The translations under genes and the position numbers were made by a program. Below, one piece after another: positions 1 to 7,749 of a stretch of DNA of 39,360 nucleotides (position 1 is the first letter of the stretch; each line of letters starts with the position of its first letter). The notes beneath the pieces are model-generated. The model had not been told where the DNA came from. It made no database searches and worked only from the letters and a program-made list of their open reading frames with translations. Location: contig PHCQ01000046.1 in the NCBI GenBank assembly GCA_002840835.1, forward strand, positions 1-39,360. The letters run 5' to 3'. Origin of the DNA: Betaproteobacteria bacterium HGW-Betaproteobacteria-16. GTDB lineage: Bacteria > Pseudomonadota > Gammaproteobacteria > Burkholderiales > Burkholderiaceae_C.

Positions 1-717
1 CAGGGTGCGGCGCGCCTCGTGCACGGGCATGCCGTACATGTCGGCAAAGGCCTCGATCGTCTGCCCGCTGGCTTCAAAGGCACGCAGCAGCGCCACTTCA
101 CGGGCCGCCCGCAACGACGCTTCGGCCAAGGCGTCCTGGGTGAGCTGGTTCACCTCATCGTCGCGGCCCTGCACGCGCTCGGCATATTCTTCACGGCTGA
201 GGCCAGACGCCTCGAAGGCCTGCAGGATGCGCTGGCGCAGTTTGGGGCGCAGGTCTTCGCGGCCCCGGCTGGCCCGGCGGCGGAACACCTCGATCAGCGC
301 GTGATGCACCTGCTCGGGCGTGAGGTCTTCCACCGGTTCCCCGGCCAGGTTGTGACGCTGCTGACCAGAGGCCACAACCGTGAGATAGCGCGTGGAACGC
401 GTGTGCAGCGCCAGCGCCGCTTTCAAACCATCCTTGTCGATGGCCTCTGGATGGGCTTCGAGCAGGTCCTGGAAGATGCCCCGCTTGAGGGGTTTCAATA
501 CCTCGCCAAACAGCGCAGGGTAGAGCGTGGCCAGTTGATCCAGCACCGGGTGCTGACGCGAAGGCGTCGGGCCGGCAGGGCGCTCGCCCGCCGGCCGCTG
601 AGGCCGCCGACCCCGGTTCGTGCGCTGGCCGCGAGCGGCACCGGCGGGCGGCGTTGCGCTGGATTCAGCAGTTGCCGGAGTGGCGTTGTCGGGTGTGTCG
701 TTGGCGGTGGCGTTCAT
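1..717 (-). CDS. ProQ/FinO-domain RNA chaperone (partial, 3' end outside window)
   Basis: The minus-strand frame opens at an ATG at 717-715 and stays open to base 1, so at least 239 residues are seen and the C-terminus is missing. Residues 1-55 are a low-complexity Ala/Pro/Arg linker. From about residue 56 comes a ProQ/FinO domain (HPVLDQLATLYPALF, then KPLKRGIFQDL, then RSTRYL and NLAGEPV), matching the E. coli ProQ pattern PLKIGIFQDL/SWRYL/DLDGNP. These proteins bind structured sRNAs and mRNA 3' ends in the cytoplasm and promote RNA pairing or stability. After the domain an Arg/Glu-rich helical C-terminal extension runs off the window. I see no clear operon partner. The family call is firm; whether it is the orthologue of ProQ or a paralogue cannot be told. 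Confidence 0.88.
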   Translation of the reverse strand, partial: MNATANDTPDNATPATAESSATPPAGAARGQRTNRGRRPQRPAGERPAGPTPSRQHPVLDQLATLYPALFGEVLKPLKRGIFQDLLEAHPEAIDKDGLKAALALHTRSTRYLTVVASGQQRHNLAGEPVEDLTPEQVHHALIEVFRRRASRGREDLRPKLRQRILQAFEASGLSREEYAERVQGRDDEVNQLTQDALAEASLRAAREVALLRAFEASGQTIEAFADMYGMPVHEARRTL

Positions 718-841
718 GTAGACGTGCAGAGCAAGAAATAAGGAGTGCCCGTTTCCGAGCAAGCCCGACATCATGCCAGCCCAGACCCGGGAGCGGAGGC
801 ATGACGCCATGCAGCGAGAGGAAACTGGCGCAGATGCATGA

Positions 842-911
842 GGGGAAGCCCCTCCAGGGGCACCGCGGAACCGGCTTCGCCGGGCCGCCAGTGCCGCCCC
901 CCTGGGGGGGG
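842..911. repeat. GC-rich REP-like palindromic element
   Basis: Three hairpins lie in a row between the ProQ-like and XRE genes: GCCCCT-CC-AGGGGC (848-861), CCGGC-TTC-GCCGG (871-883) and a run of C then G (CCCCCC-T-GGGGGG, 897-909). It resembles the REP-like elements I recall from Comamonadaceae intergenic regions. It could also serve as a transcription stop for the XRE gene, which ends at 934. There is no other copy in this window, so the repeat status is from memory, not shown here. Confidence 0.5.
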
Positions 912-933
912 TGACGCGAAGCGGCGCGGGGGG

Positions 934-1665
934 TTATCTCCGTAATGGTGCAAACGCCTCAAACTCCCAGCTGCGCATGGCCAGCACCAGTGTGTAGCCC
1001 TCGCGGTCCTTGCCCGCCAGCTTCTGGTCTGTCTGGTGCTGCTGGGCAAAGTCCTGCGCCACCCTTTGCAGCCGCTCTAGGAACAGCGGCGCCAGTGTGC
1101 GGCTGACCGAGCCGTGCACCATCAACAGCCCTTCGCCAACGCCCTCGAACCCGCCGCTGAAATAGTCCAGAACGGCATGGTCCCTGAAGTAGTTCATCAC
1201 CGGGCCGTGCGGCCGCCAGCGGAAGGTCTTGGCCAGTTTGAGGCGGTAGCGGTTCAGGGGGCGCAGTTCGATGATGCCGATGCGGTCGAGCTGCGCCAGG
1301 TACTTGATGCCCTCGGCGTCGGTGAAGCGGTAGTGGGCCGTGATCTGCTCCAGCGTCCACTGGCTCAGCACACACAAGGCCACCAGCAGCAGCTTCTTGT
1401 CGGCCACCACGGCCCGTTCCTGCTCTTGCGTCATTTCGCGCAGCAGGGGCTGTAAGTCGGCCACGCGTTTGGCCAGTTCGGCGAAGTCCAGTCGCAGGGC
1501 CCGGCAGATCTCATCCACCCTTGAAAGCGACATGTCGCCCTTGGCCAGCATGCGCTTGACGCTGGACTCGGCCATGCCCATGGCTTGGGCCAGATCGGCG
1601 TAAGTCATCTGGGCCGATTTCAGCTCCTTCTTCAGGGCGGTCACGAGGTCTTGGGTGGTGCTCAT
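934..1665 (-). CDS. XRE-family HTH transcriptional regulator
   Basis: A 243-residue cytoplasmic protein. Residues about 5-65 form a Cro/CI-type helix-turn-helix (LKKELKSAQMTYADLAQAMG, then ESSVKRMLAKGDMSLSRVDEI). The rest has no family I recognise: a helical stretch at about 75-140 and a C-terminal part with FRWRPHGPVMNYF, which may form an effector or oligomerisation domain. The ATG at 1665-1663 sits 17 nt from a palindrome GGTATC-N7-GATACC, a good candidate for its own operator. It is divergent from the CREST/MFS-PlsC gene pair and may control it. A second palindrome of the same form lies near 19.83 kb. The HTH call is firm; regulon and ligand are inference. Confidence 0.82.
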   Translation of the reverse strand: MSTTQDLVTALKKELKSAQMTYADLAQAMGMAESSVKRMLAKGDMSLSRVDEICRALRLDFAELAKRVADLQPLLREMTQEQERAVVADKKLLLVALCVLSQWTLEQITAHYRFTDAEGIKYLAQLDRIGIIELRPLNRYRLKLAKTFRWRPHGPVMNYFRDHAVLDYFSGGFEGVGEGLLMVHGSVSRTLAPLFLERLQRVAQDFAQQHQTDQKLAGKDREGYTLVLAMRSWEFEAFAPLRR

Positions 1666-1682
1666 CGTGAAAGCAGTGTTGC

Positions 1683-1701
1683 GGTATCAAAAAACGATAC
1701 C
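1683..1701. promoter_or_regulatory. Candidate operator palindrome GGTATC-N7-GATACC
   Basis: Perfect 6-bp arms with an A-rich 7-bp spacer, 17 bp upstream of the XRE start codon and 114 bp upstream of the CREST gene. A further half-site GTATC lies at 1724-1728. Position and symmetry fit autoregulation by the XRE protein; no binding is shown. Confidence 0.55.
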
Positions 1702-1815
1702 AGGAGTGATAGGTGATTCGACTGTATCGGATTTGGCCCCTTTTTCGTTGAGGTCGGCCAGACACTGCGGCCATTCCTGCTTGTCACACCGCACCAGCCC
1801 TCTGGAGAACCGCCC

Positions 1816-2697
1816 ATGACCTCTCAAGCCAGGCCCGTTCACGCCGCCACCGCCGTCCGCCGGCCCATGCCCAAGTCACCTGTTGAGCAACGCATGTGCC
1901 GCTTCGGCCTTGTCTTGCTCGCGCTGTGGCTGCTGGCCGCCGTGCTCGGCCCGATCTTGCTGGCGCTCCCGTCCCATGGCCTTGAGGCCTTGCATCCGCA
2001 TGGGCATCCGTTTGTGGATGCGCGCATGTTCTGGGACATCCCCAACTTCATGGATGTGCTGAGCAATGTGCCGCTGTTGCTGGCGGGCCTGCTGGGCGTT
2101 GGGGTGCTGCAGGTGCGGCGAGGCACGCAAACCGTGCCGGCCGTGCAACTGGCCATGACGGTGTTCTTTGTGGGGCTGATGCTCACCGGCCTGGGCTCGG
2201 CCTGGTACCACTGGGCGCCCGATGCCCAAGGCCTGGTGCTGGACCGCCTGGGCATGGCCGTGACCTTTGCAGGTGCCCTGGCGTTGGCGGTGTCTGAGCG
2301 GGTGAGTGTGGCTGCCGCCAGCGTGACCCTGCGGATGTCGCTGATGGTGGCGCTGCTGTCGGCGGTGATGCCGCTCACTCACGACAACGTGTGGCCGTGG
2401 GCGGTGGTGCAGTTCGGCGGCATGGCGCTCATGGGGTGGTTGTCGATGCAGAAACCGGTGGCGGGTGCAATCGGTGTGCGCATCGGTGTGTTGCTTGCGC
2501 TCTACGCGGTGGCCAAACTGTTTGAACTGGGCGACCAGGCGATCTTTCACGCCACCGGCGAGCTGGTGTCGGGACACACACTCAAGCACCTGGTGGCCGC
2601 CCTTGCCGTTTTGCCCGTCGTCATGGCCGTGCGGCAGAATGCGCGGGCGGTGGTGGGTGCGCCTGCCCCTGCCAGGGCCAGCGTTCACAGCCATTGA
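1816..2697 (+). CDS. CREST-superfamily (alkaline ceramidase-like) membrane hydrolase
   Basis: A 293-residue polytopic inner-membrane protein with about seven hydrophobic segments after a short basic N-terminus. It shows the polar signature of the CREST superfamily (alkaline ceramidase, PAQR, Per1, TMEM8): Ser128 and His132 in GLGSAWYHWAPD, Asp143 in VLDRLG, and His254/His258 in SGHTLKHL. In that superfamily these residues bind zinc and hydrolyse a lipid amide or ester. The ATG is preceded by CTCTGGAGAA. It is followed after 26 nt by an MFS-PlsC fusion, so the two likely form an operon acting on membrane lipids. Substrate is unknown; bacterial members are poorly characterised. The call rests on the spaced residues, not on a search. 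Confidence 0.7.
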   Translation: MTSQARPVHAATAVRRPMPKSPVEQRMCRFGLVLLALWLLAAVLGPILLALPSHGLEALHPHGHPFVDARMFWDIPNFMDVLSNVPLLLAGLLGVGVLQVRRGTQTVPAVQLAMTVFFVGLMLTGLGSAWYHWAPDAQGLVLDRLGMAVTFAGALALAVSERVSVAAASVTLRMSLMVALLSAVMPLTHDNVWPWAVVQFGGMALMGWLSMQKPVAGAIGVRIGVLLALYAVAKLFELGDQAIFHATGELVSGHTLKHLVAALAVLPVVMAVRQNARAVVGAPAPARASVHSH

Positions 2698-2723
2698 TCA
2701 CAACCACAGGAGGAGGCATTCTC

Positions 2724-4703
2724 ATGAGTTCCAATGCAACGGCGTCCGCCGCCAGCGCGTCCTCTGACGCAGGCCGTTCATCCAGCGCCGCTCATCCTGC
2801 CCATGCGGGCGGCCAATTCGCCCTGCTGCGCCAGCGCCGCTTCGCGCCGTTCTTCTGGACCCAGTTCCTGGGCGCGGCCAACGACAACCTTTTCAAGTTC
2901 GCCTTCACGGTGCTGGTGACCTACCAGCTGCAGGTGAGCTGGCTACCGCCCGCCCTGGCCGGCCTGGTGATTGGTGCCCTGTTCATCCTGCCGTTTCTGC
3001 TGTTTTCAGCCACCAGTGGCCAGCTGGCCGACAAGCTGGATCGCCGCTGGCTGTTCATCTGGCTCAAGCGCATCGAGATGGGCATCATGGCCATCGCGGC
3101 CTGGGGCTTCTTTGTGCAGAACATCCCGGTGTTGCTGGCCTGCATTTTCCTCATGGGCCTGCAGTCAACCGTGTTCGGCCCGGTCAAGTTCGCTTACCTG
3201 CCGCAGCACCTGAGCGAACGCGAGCTCACCGGTGGCAACGGCGTGGTCGAGATGGGCACCTTCGTGGCCATCCTGCTGGGCAATGTGGCGGGCGGCCTCA
3301 TCATCGCCGTGCCAGAAATCGGCGCGCACCACGTGGGCTTCACCTGCGTGGCGCTGGCCGTGCTGGGCCGCGTGGCCTCGCACCACATTCCGGCTTCACC
3401 TGCGATGGACCCCGGGCTCGTCATCAACTGGAACCCGGTCTCTGAGACCTGGCGCAACCTGCGGCTGGCGCACCAGACGCCGGTGGTGTTCCGTTCGGTG
3501 CTGGGCATCAGCTGGATGTGGTTCTTTGGCGCCGTGTTCCTGAGCCTGTTCCCAGCCTTTGCCAAGGACGTGCTGAACGGTGACGAGCAGGTGGCCTCGC
3601 TGCTGCTGGTGGTGTTCTCCATCGGCATTGCCATCGGCTCGTTGTTGTGTGAGGTGCTGTCGCGCCGGCATGTGGAGATTGGCCTGGTGCCGCTGGGCGC
3701 CATCGGCATGAGCATTTTTTCCGTCGACCTCTATTTCGCCACACGGGGCCTGCCGCCCGCCAGTGGCCTGGGCTTGCAGGCCTTCATGGCCCAGCCTGCG
3801 CACTGGCGCGTGCTGCTGGACCTGGCCTTGCTCAGCCTGTTTGCCGGCCTGTACAGCGTGCCCATGTATGCGCTGATCCAGATGCGCAGCCAGCCCACGC
3901 ACCGGGCCCGCATCATCGCGGCCAACAACATCCTCAACGCCTTGTTCATGATCGCCAGCGCGGTCATCGTGGGTGGCTTGCTGGCCGCTGGCGTGACCAT
4001 TCCGCAGCTCTTCGGCCTCATTGGCCTGGCCAATGCGGTGGTGGCGTTCTACATCTTCATGCTGGTGCCTGAATACCTGCTGCGTTTCGTGGCCTGGGTG
4101 GCGTCGCGCTGTGTATACCGCTTCAAGGTCAGGGGCGACGAGCACATTCCGGCCGAAGGCGCCGCGCTGCTGGTGTGCAACCACGTGAGCTTTGTCGACG
4201 CGGTGCTGCTCATGGCCGCCAGCCCGCGCCCCATCCGCTTCCTCATGGACCACCGCATCTTCCGCATGCCGCTGGTGGGTGCGCTGTTCCGCCTGGCCAA
4301 AGCCATTCCCATTGCACCGCAGAAGGACAACCCCGAAGCCTATGAAGCCGCGTTCGAAGCCGCCGCCGCCGTGTTGCGCAGGGGCGAGTTGCTGGGCATC
4401 TTCCCGGAAGGCGGCATCACCCGCGACGGCACGCTGCAGCCGTTCAAGGGCGGCGTGATGAAGCTGCTGGAACGCGCCGAAGCCGACGGCGTGGCCGTGA
4501 CCGTGGTGCCCATGGCGCTCACCAACCTGTGGGGATCGTTCTTCAGCCGCGTGGAAGTGGTCAACGGCGACCGCGTGGCCATGGTGCGGCCGTTTCGCCG
4601 GGGCTTTTTCAGCCGCGTGGGCTTGAATGTGGGCGAACCGTTGCGGGCGGTGGGTGTGTCGCCTGAGGCGCTGCGCGAGCGGGTGGCGAGGTTGCTGGGC
4701 TGA
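2724..4703 (+). CDS. MFS (LplT-like) transporter fused to PlsC-type acyltransferase
   Basis: A 659-residue protein. After a Ser/Ala-rich N-terminus, residues about 30-435 are a 12-segment MFS domain of the LplT type (FFWTQFLGAANDNLFKFAF; SGQLADKLDRR). Residues about 445-655 are a PlsC/LPLAT domain with the catalytic H487-x4-D492 motif (NHVSFVD) and F560-PEGG. LplT flips lysophospholipids inward and PlsC-type domains re-acylate them, so the fusion probably imports and repairs lysophospholipids at the inner membrane. The AMP-binding acyl-ACP synthetase domain of E. coli Aas, also found in some triple fusions, is absent. I chose the ATG at 2724 because AGGAGGAGG at 2708-2716 lies just upstream; the frame is also open from 2694, overlapping the previous stop. 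Acyl donor and exact lipid are inferred. Confidence 0.86.
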   Translation: MSSNATASAASASSDAGRSSSAAHPAHAGGQFALLRQRRFAPFFWTQFLGAANDNLFKFAFTVLVTYQLQVSWLPPALAGLVIGALFILPFLLFSATSGQLADKLDRRWLFIWLKRIEMGIMAIAAWGFFVQNIPVLLACIFLMGLQSTVFGPVKFAYLPQHLSERELTGGNGVVEMGTFVAILLGNVAGGLIIAVPEIGAHHVGFTCVALAVLGRVASHHIPASPAMDPGLVINWNPVSETWRNLRLAHQTPVVFRSVLGISWMWFFGAVFLSLFPAFAKDVLNGDEQVASLLLVVFSIGIAIGSLLCEVLSRRHVEIGLVPLGAIGMSIFSVDLYFATRGLPPASGLGLQAFMAQPAHWRVLLDLALLSLFAGLYSVPMYALIQMRSQPTHRARIIAANNILNALFMIASAVIVGGLLAAGVTIPQLFGLIGLANAVVAFYIFMLVPEYLLRFVAWVASRCVYRFKVRGDEHIPAEGAALLVCNHVSFVDAVLLMAASPRPIRFLMDHRIFRMPLVGALFRLAKAIPIAPQKDNPEAYEAAFEAAAAVLRRGELLGIFPEGGITRDGTLQPFKGGVMKLLERAEADGVAVTVVPMALTNLWGSFFSRVEVVNGDRVAMVRPFRRGFFSRVGLNVGEPLRAVGVSPEALRERVARLLG

Positions 4704-4765
4704 GGCGGGGCACGGCCGGGCCTGCGCACGCAGGTGGTGGATGACGAGCCGTCTGCGGTTGGTTT

Positions 4766-5854
4766 TCAGCCCGGCACACGTCCCTCGACACCCTTCACGT
4801 AGAAGTTCATCTGGCGCAGAAATGCGTCGTCGGCCATCTGGCCCTGGGGCAGCACCAGCTTGTCGGCGTTGTCGAGCAAAGGGCCTTGCCAGACCGAGAG
4901 ACTGCCATCGCGCAAGCCGCTGCGCGCAGTGGCGACCCGATCACGAACGGCGGCGGGCACGTCGCTGGGTACACCCACGAGATCGACCGCCCCTTCCTTC
5001 ATGCCCCACCAGGCATGGCCCGTGGCCCAGCGGTCGCCAAGCACATCGCCAACGGCCTTGATGCAGTACGGCACCCAGATGTTGACGATGGAGCCGAGGT
5101 GCGCCTTGGGCGCAAAGCGGCCCATGTCGCTGGACAGGCCGAAGCCCCGCTTGCCCTGTCGCTCGGCCACCTGAAGCGCTGCGGGGGAATCGGTGGTCAG
5201 CATCAGCACATCGGACCCCTGGTTCAACAGGCTGACCGCCGCGTCGGTTTCGCGCGGCGGATCGAACCAGGCATTGATCCAGACCACACGCACGCGTGCT
5301 TCAGGGTTCATCGCTCGCGCACCCAGGGTGAAGGCGTTGATTCCGTTCAGAACCGCCGGCGCAGGCAGTGCGCCCACCACACCGAGCACGCCGCTGCGCG
5401 TGGTGCCGCCAGCCACCAGACCGGCCAGGTACGCGGGCTCGTAAGACCGCGTGTCGTAGGTGCGCACGTTGGGCGCGGTCTTGAACCCGGTGGCATGCTC
5501 GAACCGCACGGCGGGATGGTCGGCGGCCACCTTCAGCACCGAATCCATGTAACCGAACGACGTGGCAAAGACCAAGCCGTTGCCTTGCGCCACCAGGTCG
5601 CGCAGCACGCGTTCGGCGTCGGCGCCTTCGCGCACGTCGGGAACCGCCGTCACCACCACGCGCGAGCCAAAGTGATCTTCGACCGCGCGGCGCGCAGCGT
5701 CGTGTGCGAAGGTCCAGCCCGCTTCACCCACCGGCCCGGGGTAAATGAAGGCCACCTTCAGCGGCTGCGTGGCCGCCAGCGCGGGGGCGAAAACGCTGCT
5801 GCCCAGGGCAGCCAGCAGCACGCGGCGGGAGATGGCAGAAGGTGGTGTGTTCAT
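4766..5854 (-). CDS. BMP-family ABC transporter substrate-binding protein (orphan)
   Basis: A 362-residue exported protein. The N-terminus (SRRVLLAALGSSVFAPALA) is a signal peptide with a twin-Arg that could use Tat, although it could equally be Sec. The mature part begins KVAFIYPGPVGEAGWTFAHD and includes LVFATSFGYMDSV, the pattern of the BMP/PnrA-like (Bmp) family that binds nucleosides or related ligands for ABC uptake. The ATG at 5854-5852 has a good GGAGG upstream; an in-frame upstream start exists but would spoil the signal peptide. No permease or ATPase gene lies next to it, so its transporter must be encoded elsewhere. It converges with the MFS-PlsC gene (62 nt between stops). The ligand is not readable from sequence. 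Confidence 0.85.
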   Translation of the reverse strand: MNTPPSAISRRVLLAALGSSVFAPALAATQPLKVAFIYPGPVGEAGWTFAHDAARRAVEDHFGSRVVVTAVPDVREGADAERVLRDLVAQGNGLVFATSFGYMDSVLKVAADHPAVRFEHATGFKTAPNVRTYDTRSYEPAYLAGLVAGGTTRSGVLGVVGALPAPAVLNGINAFTLGARAMNPEARVRVVWINAWFDPPRETDAAVSLLNQGSDVLMLTTDSPAALQVAERQGKRGFGLSSDMGRFAPKAHLGSIVNIWVPYCIKAVGDVLGDRWATGHAWWGMKEGAVDLVGVPSDVPAAVRDRVATARSGLRDGSLSVWQGPLLDNADKLVLPQGQMADDAFLRQMNFYVKGVEGRVPG

Positions 5855-6000
5855 GATGCCTCCTGCATCGGTATGTACTCCAGAAGGCCCCGGCCCGCAA
5901 GCATGAAAACGCTCAATGTGGACGGCCAATCGGTGTTGCCTGGAAGGCGCTGGTTACCATTGGCTCCAGCACATTTCAAGAAGGCCGGAGGAGCCTCAGC

Positions 6001-7410
6001 ATGCACGACATCATCTGCCCACACTGCGGCAAAGCATTCAAGATCGACGAGGCCGGCTACGCTGACATCCTCAAGCAGGTGCGCGACAGCGAGTTCGATC
6101 AGCAACTGCACGACCGGCTTGAACTGGCCGAGCAGGACAAGCGCAATGCCATCGAACTGGCCACTGCCAGGCTGGCTGGTGAACAGCAGAAGGCGGCCGC
6201 CGCCAAAGACTCAGAAATTCAGGAGCTGAAAGCCAGGCTCGACGCCGGGGAGGTCGCGCGAAGGCTCGCCGTGGCTGAGGCGCTGAGCACGGTGGAGAAA
6301 GAGCGTGACGCGCTCGCCAACGAACTGGAGCAGGCCAGGCGCGACAAACAAGCCGCATCTGATCTGGCCGAAGCCAGGCTGGTCAACGGGCTGCAGAAAG
6401 CGGCCGCAACGAAGGACGCGGAGATCCAGGATCTGAAAGCCAGGCTGGATGCCATTGCAGTGGCGCAGAGGCTGGCGATCACGGAGGCCGTGGGCACGGT
6501 GGAAAAAGAGCGCGACGAACTCAAGAGCAGCCTTGCACGGGCGGAACTTGAGAAACAGCTGGCCGAGAAATCGCTGAAGGACAAATACGAAACGCAGATC
6601 AAAGACCGCGACGACGCCATCGAACGCCTGCGCGACATGAAGGCCCGTCTGTCCACCAAGATGGTGGGCGAAACCCTGGAGCAGCACTGCGAAACCGAGT
6701 TCAACCGCATACGGGCCACAGCATTTCCACGGGCCTACTTTGAAAAAGACAACGACGCCCGCACCGGCAGCAAGGGCGACTACATCTTCCGCGACGCGGA
6801 CGAAGCCGGCACCGAAATCGTCTCCATCATGTTCGAGATGAAGAACGAGAACGACCGCACCGCCACCAAGAACCGGAACGAAGACTTTCTGAGGGAACTC
6901 GACAAAGACCGCAGCGAGAAGGGGTGCGAATACGCGGTGCTGGTCTCGCTGCTGGAGCCCGAGAGCGAGCTCTACAACACCGGCATCGTCGACGTGTTCC
7001 ACCGCTTCCCGAAGATGTATGTGGTGCGGCCGCAGTTCTTCATTCCCATCATCACGCTGCTGCGCAATGCGGCGATGAACTCGCTGAAATACAAGTCTGA
7101 ACTGGCGCTGGTGAAATCGCAAAACATCGACATCACCAACTTCGAAACCGGTCTGGAAGAGTTCAAGAGCGCCTTCGCAAAAAACTACGACCTCGCCTCA
7201 CGACGGTTCCAAACCGCCATTGACGAAATCGACAAATCCATCGATCACCTGCAGAAGACCAAGGACGCCCTGATGGGCACCGACCGCAACCTTCGCCTGG
7301 CCAACGACAAGGCACAGGACGTGACCATCAAGAAGCTGACGCGCGGGAACCCGACGATGGCGGCCAAGTTTGCGGAGTTGAAGGAACAGAAGCCTGCGGA
7401 TGGTGGGTAG
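6001..7410 (+). CDS. DUF2130 protein: zinc ribbon, duplicated coiled coil, PD-(D/E)XK-like core
   Basis: A 469-residue cytoplasmic protein. It starts with a single CxxC knuckle (CPHCGKAF, residues 6-13). A long Ala/Glu/Lys-rich coiled coil follows (about 20-215), containing two 69-residue tandem copies (46-114 and 115-183). The C-terminal half (about 225-440) is the conserved DUF2130 region: [13 protein letters not shown], then [21 protein letters not shown] and the tail [10 protein letters not shown]260 in KGDYIF and E279-x-K281 in FEMKNE are spaced like a PD-(D/E)XK nuclease site. That reading is mine; the family has no firm function that I know of. The ATG has AGGCCGGAGGAG upstream. It stands alone, divergent from the BMP gene. 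Confidence 0.85.
   Translation: MHDIICPHCGKAFKIDEAGYADILKQVRDSEFDQQLHDRLELAEQDKRNAIELATARLAGEQQKAAAAKDSEIQELKARLDAGEVARRLAVAEALSTVEKERDALANELEQARRDKQAASDLAEARLVNGLQKAAATKDAEIQDLKARLDAIAVAQRLAITEAVGTVEKERDELKSSLARAELEKQLAEKSLKDKYETQIKDRDDAIERLRDMKARLSTKMVGETLEQHCETEFNRIRATAFPRAYFEKDNDARTGSKGDYIFRDADEAGTEIVSIMFEMKNENDRTATKNRNEDFLRELDKDRSEKGCEYAVLVSLLEPESELYNTGIVDVFHRFPKMYVVRPQFFIPIITLLRNAAMNSLKYKSELALVKSQNIDITNFETGLEEFKSAFAKNYDLASRRFQTAIDEIDKSIDHLQKTKDALMGTDRNLRLANDKAQDVTIKKLTRGNPTMAAKFAELKEQKPADGG
6136..6549 (+). repeat. Tandem 207-bp in-gene duplication (two units)
   Basis: Unit 1 is 6136-6342 and unit 2 is 6343-6549. Both encode DK..A..LA.ARL, QKAAA.KD.EIQ.LKARLDA and TVEKERD. in the same register. 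The copies have diverged at the DNA level but keep frame and the heptad pattern, so the duplication lengthens the coiled coil. Confidence 0.85.
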
Positions 7411-7749
7411 GCAGGGTATTGGTTGTGAATGGACTGGGGATTGGTGATTTCGGTGGCGGGTTAAGGCTGCATGCTGCCGGTCACCGAGAGCGCCTGAATG
7501 TCGGTAGTCGCAGCAACCTGCCGTCCGAGGATGGCAGGGTTGAACGGCCGGTGTTCCTCGCTCTCCTGCCAATCAATACAGGCCAGATTGGACGCATTGC
7601 CGGAAACGTTCAACGCGCCTCAGTTGTGTCGCTGTGCCGGATCCGTGGCGGCGGTCTGACTACCTGGAGACAAGCACGAGCGTACCGCGAGTTTCGGACG
7701 ACTTTGAGTTGTATTGAACCAATAATCTAAATATCGTTAGAATGACGGC
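7411..7749. other. Intergenic region upstream of the ArsR-rhodanese gene
   Basis: About 340 bp with no convincing gene. The first 250 bp hold only short overlapping frames without family signs and may be eroded coding sequence. The last 40 bp are AT-rich and hold the promoter/operator region for the downstream sulfur gene run. Confidence 0.5.
7726..7741. promoter_or_regulatory. Candidate ArsR-type operator TCTAA-N6-TTAGA
   Basis: Perfect 5-bp arms about a 6-bp centre, in the AT-rich block directly before the ATG at 7750. It would overlap the core promoter (TTGTAT at about 7709 as a possible -35). ArsR/SmtB dimers bind AT-rich dyads of this kind, which suggests autorepression released by the rhodanese domain. 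Confidence 0.5.

Noticed and set aside
19..741. Long plus-strand frame over the ProQ-like gene
   Set aside because: Antisense shadow in high-GC DNA; the minus frame gives a clear ProQ/FinO domain.
4704..4765. CCTGCG-CA-CGCAGG hairpin (4721-4734) between convergent genes
   Set aside because: Very short loop and no T-run on either strand; not a convincing terminator.
7419..7730. 103-codon plus frame upstream of the ArsR-rhodanese gene
   Set aside because: No ribosome site, no family signs, and it would cover the likely promoter and operator.
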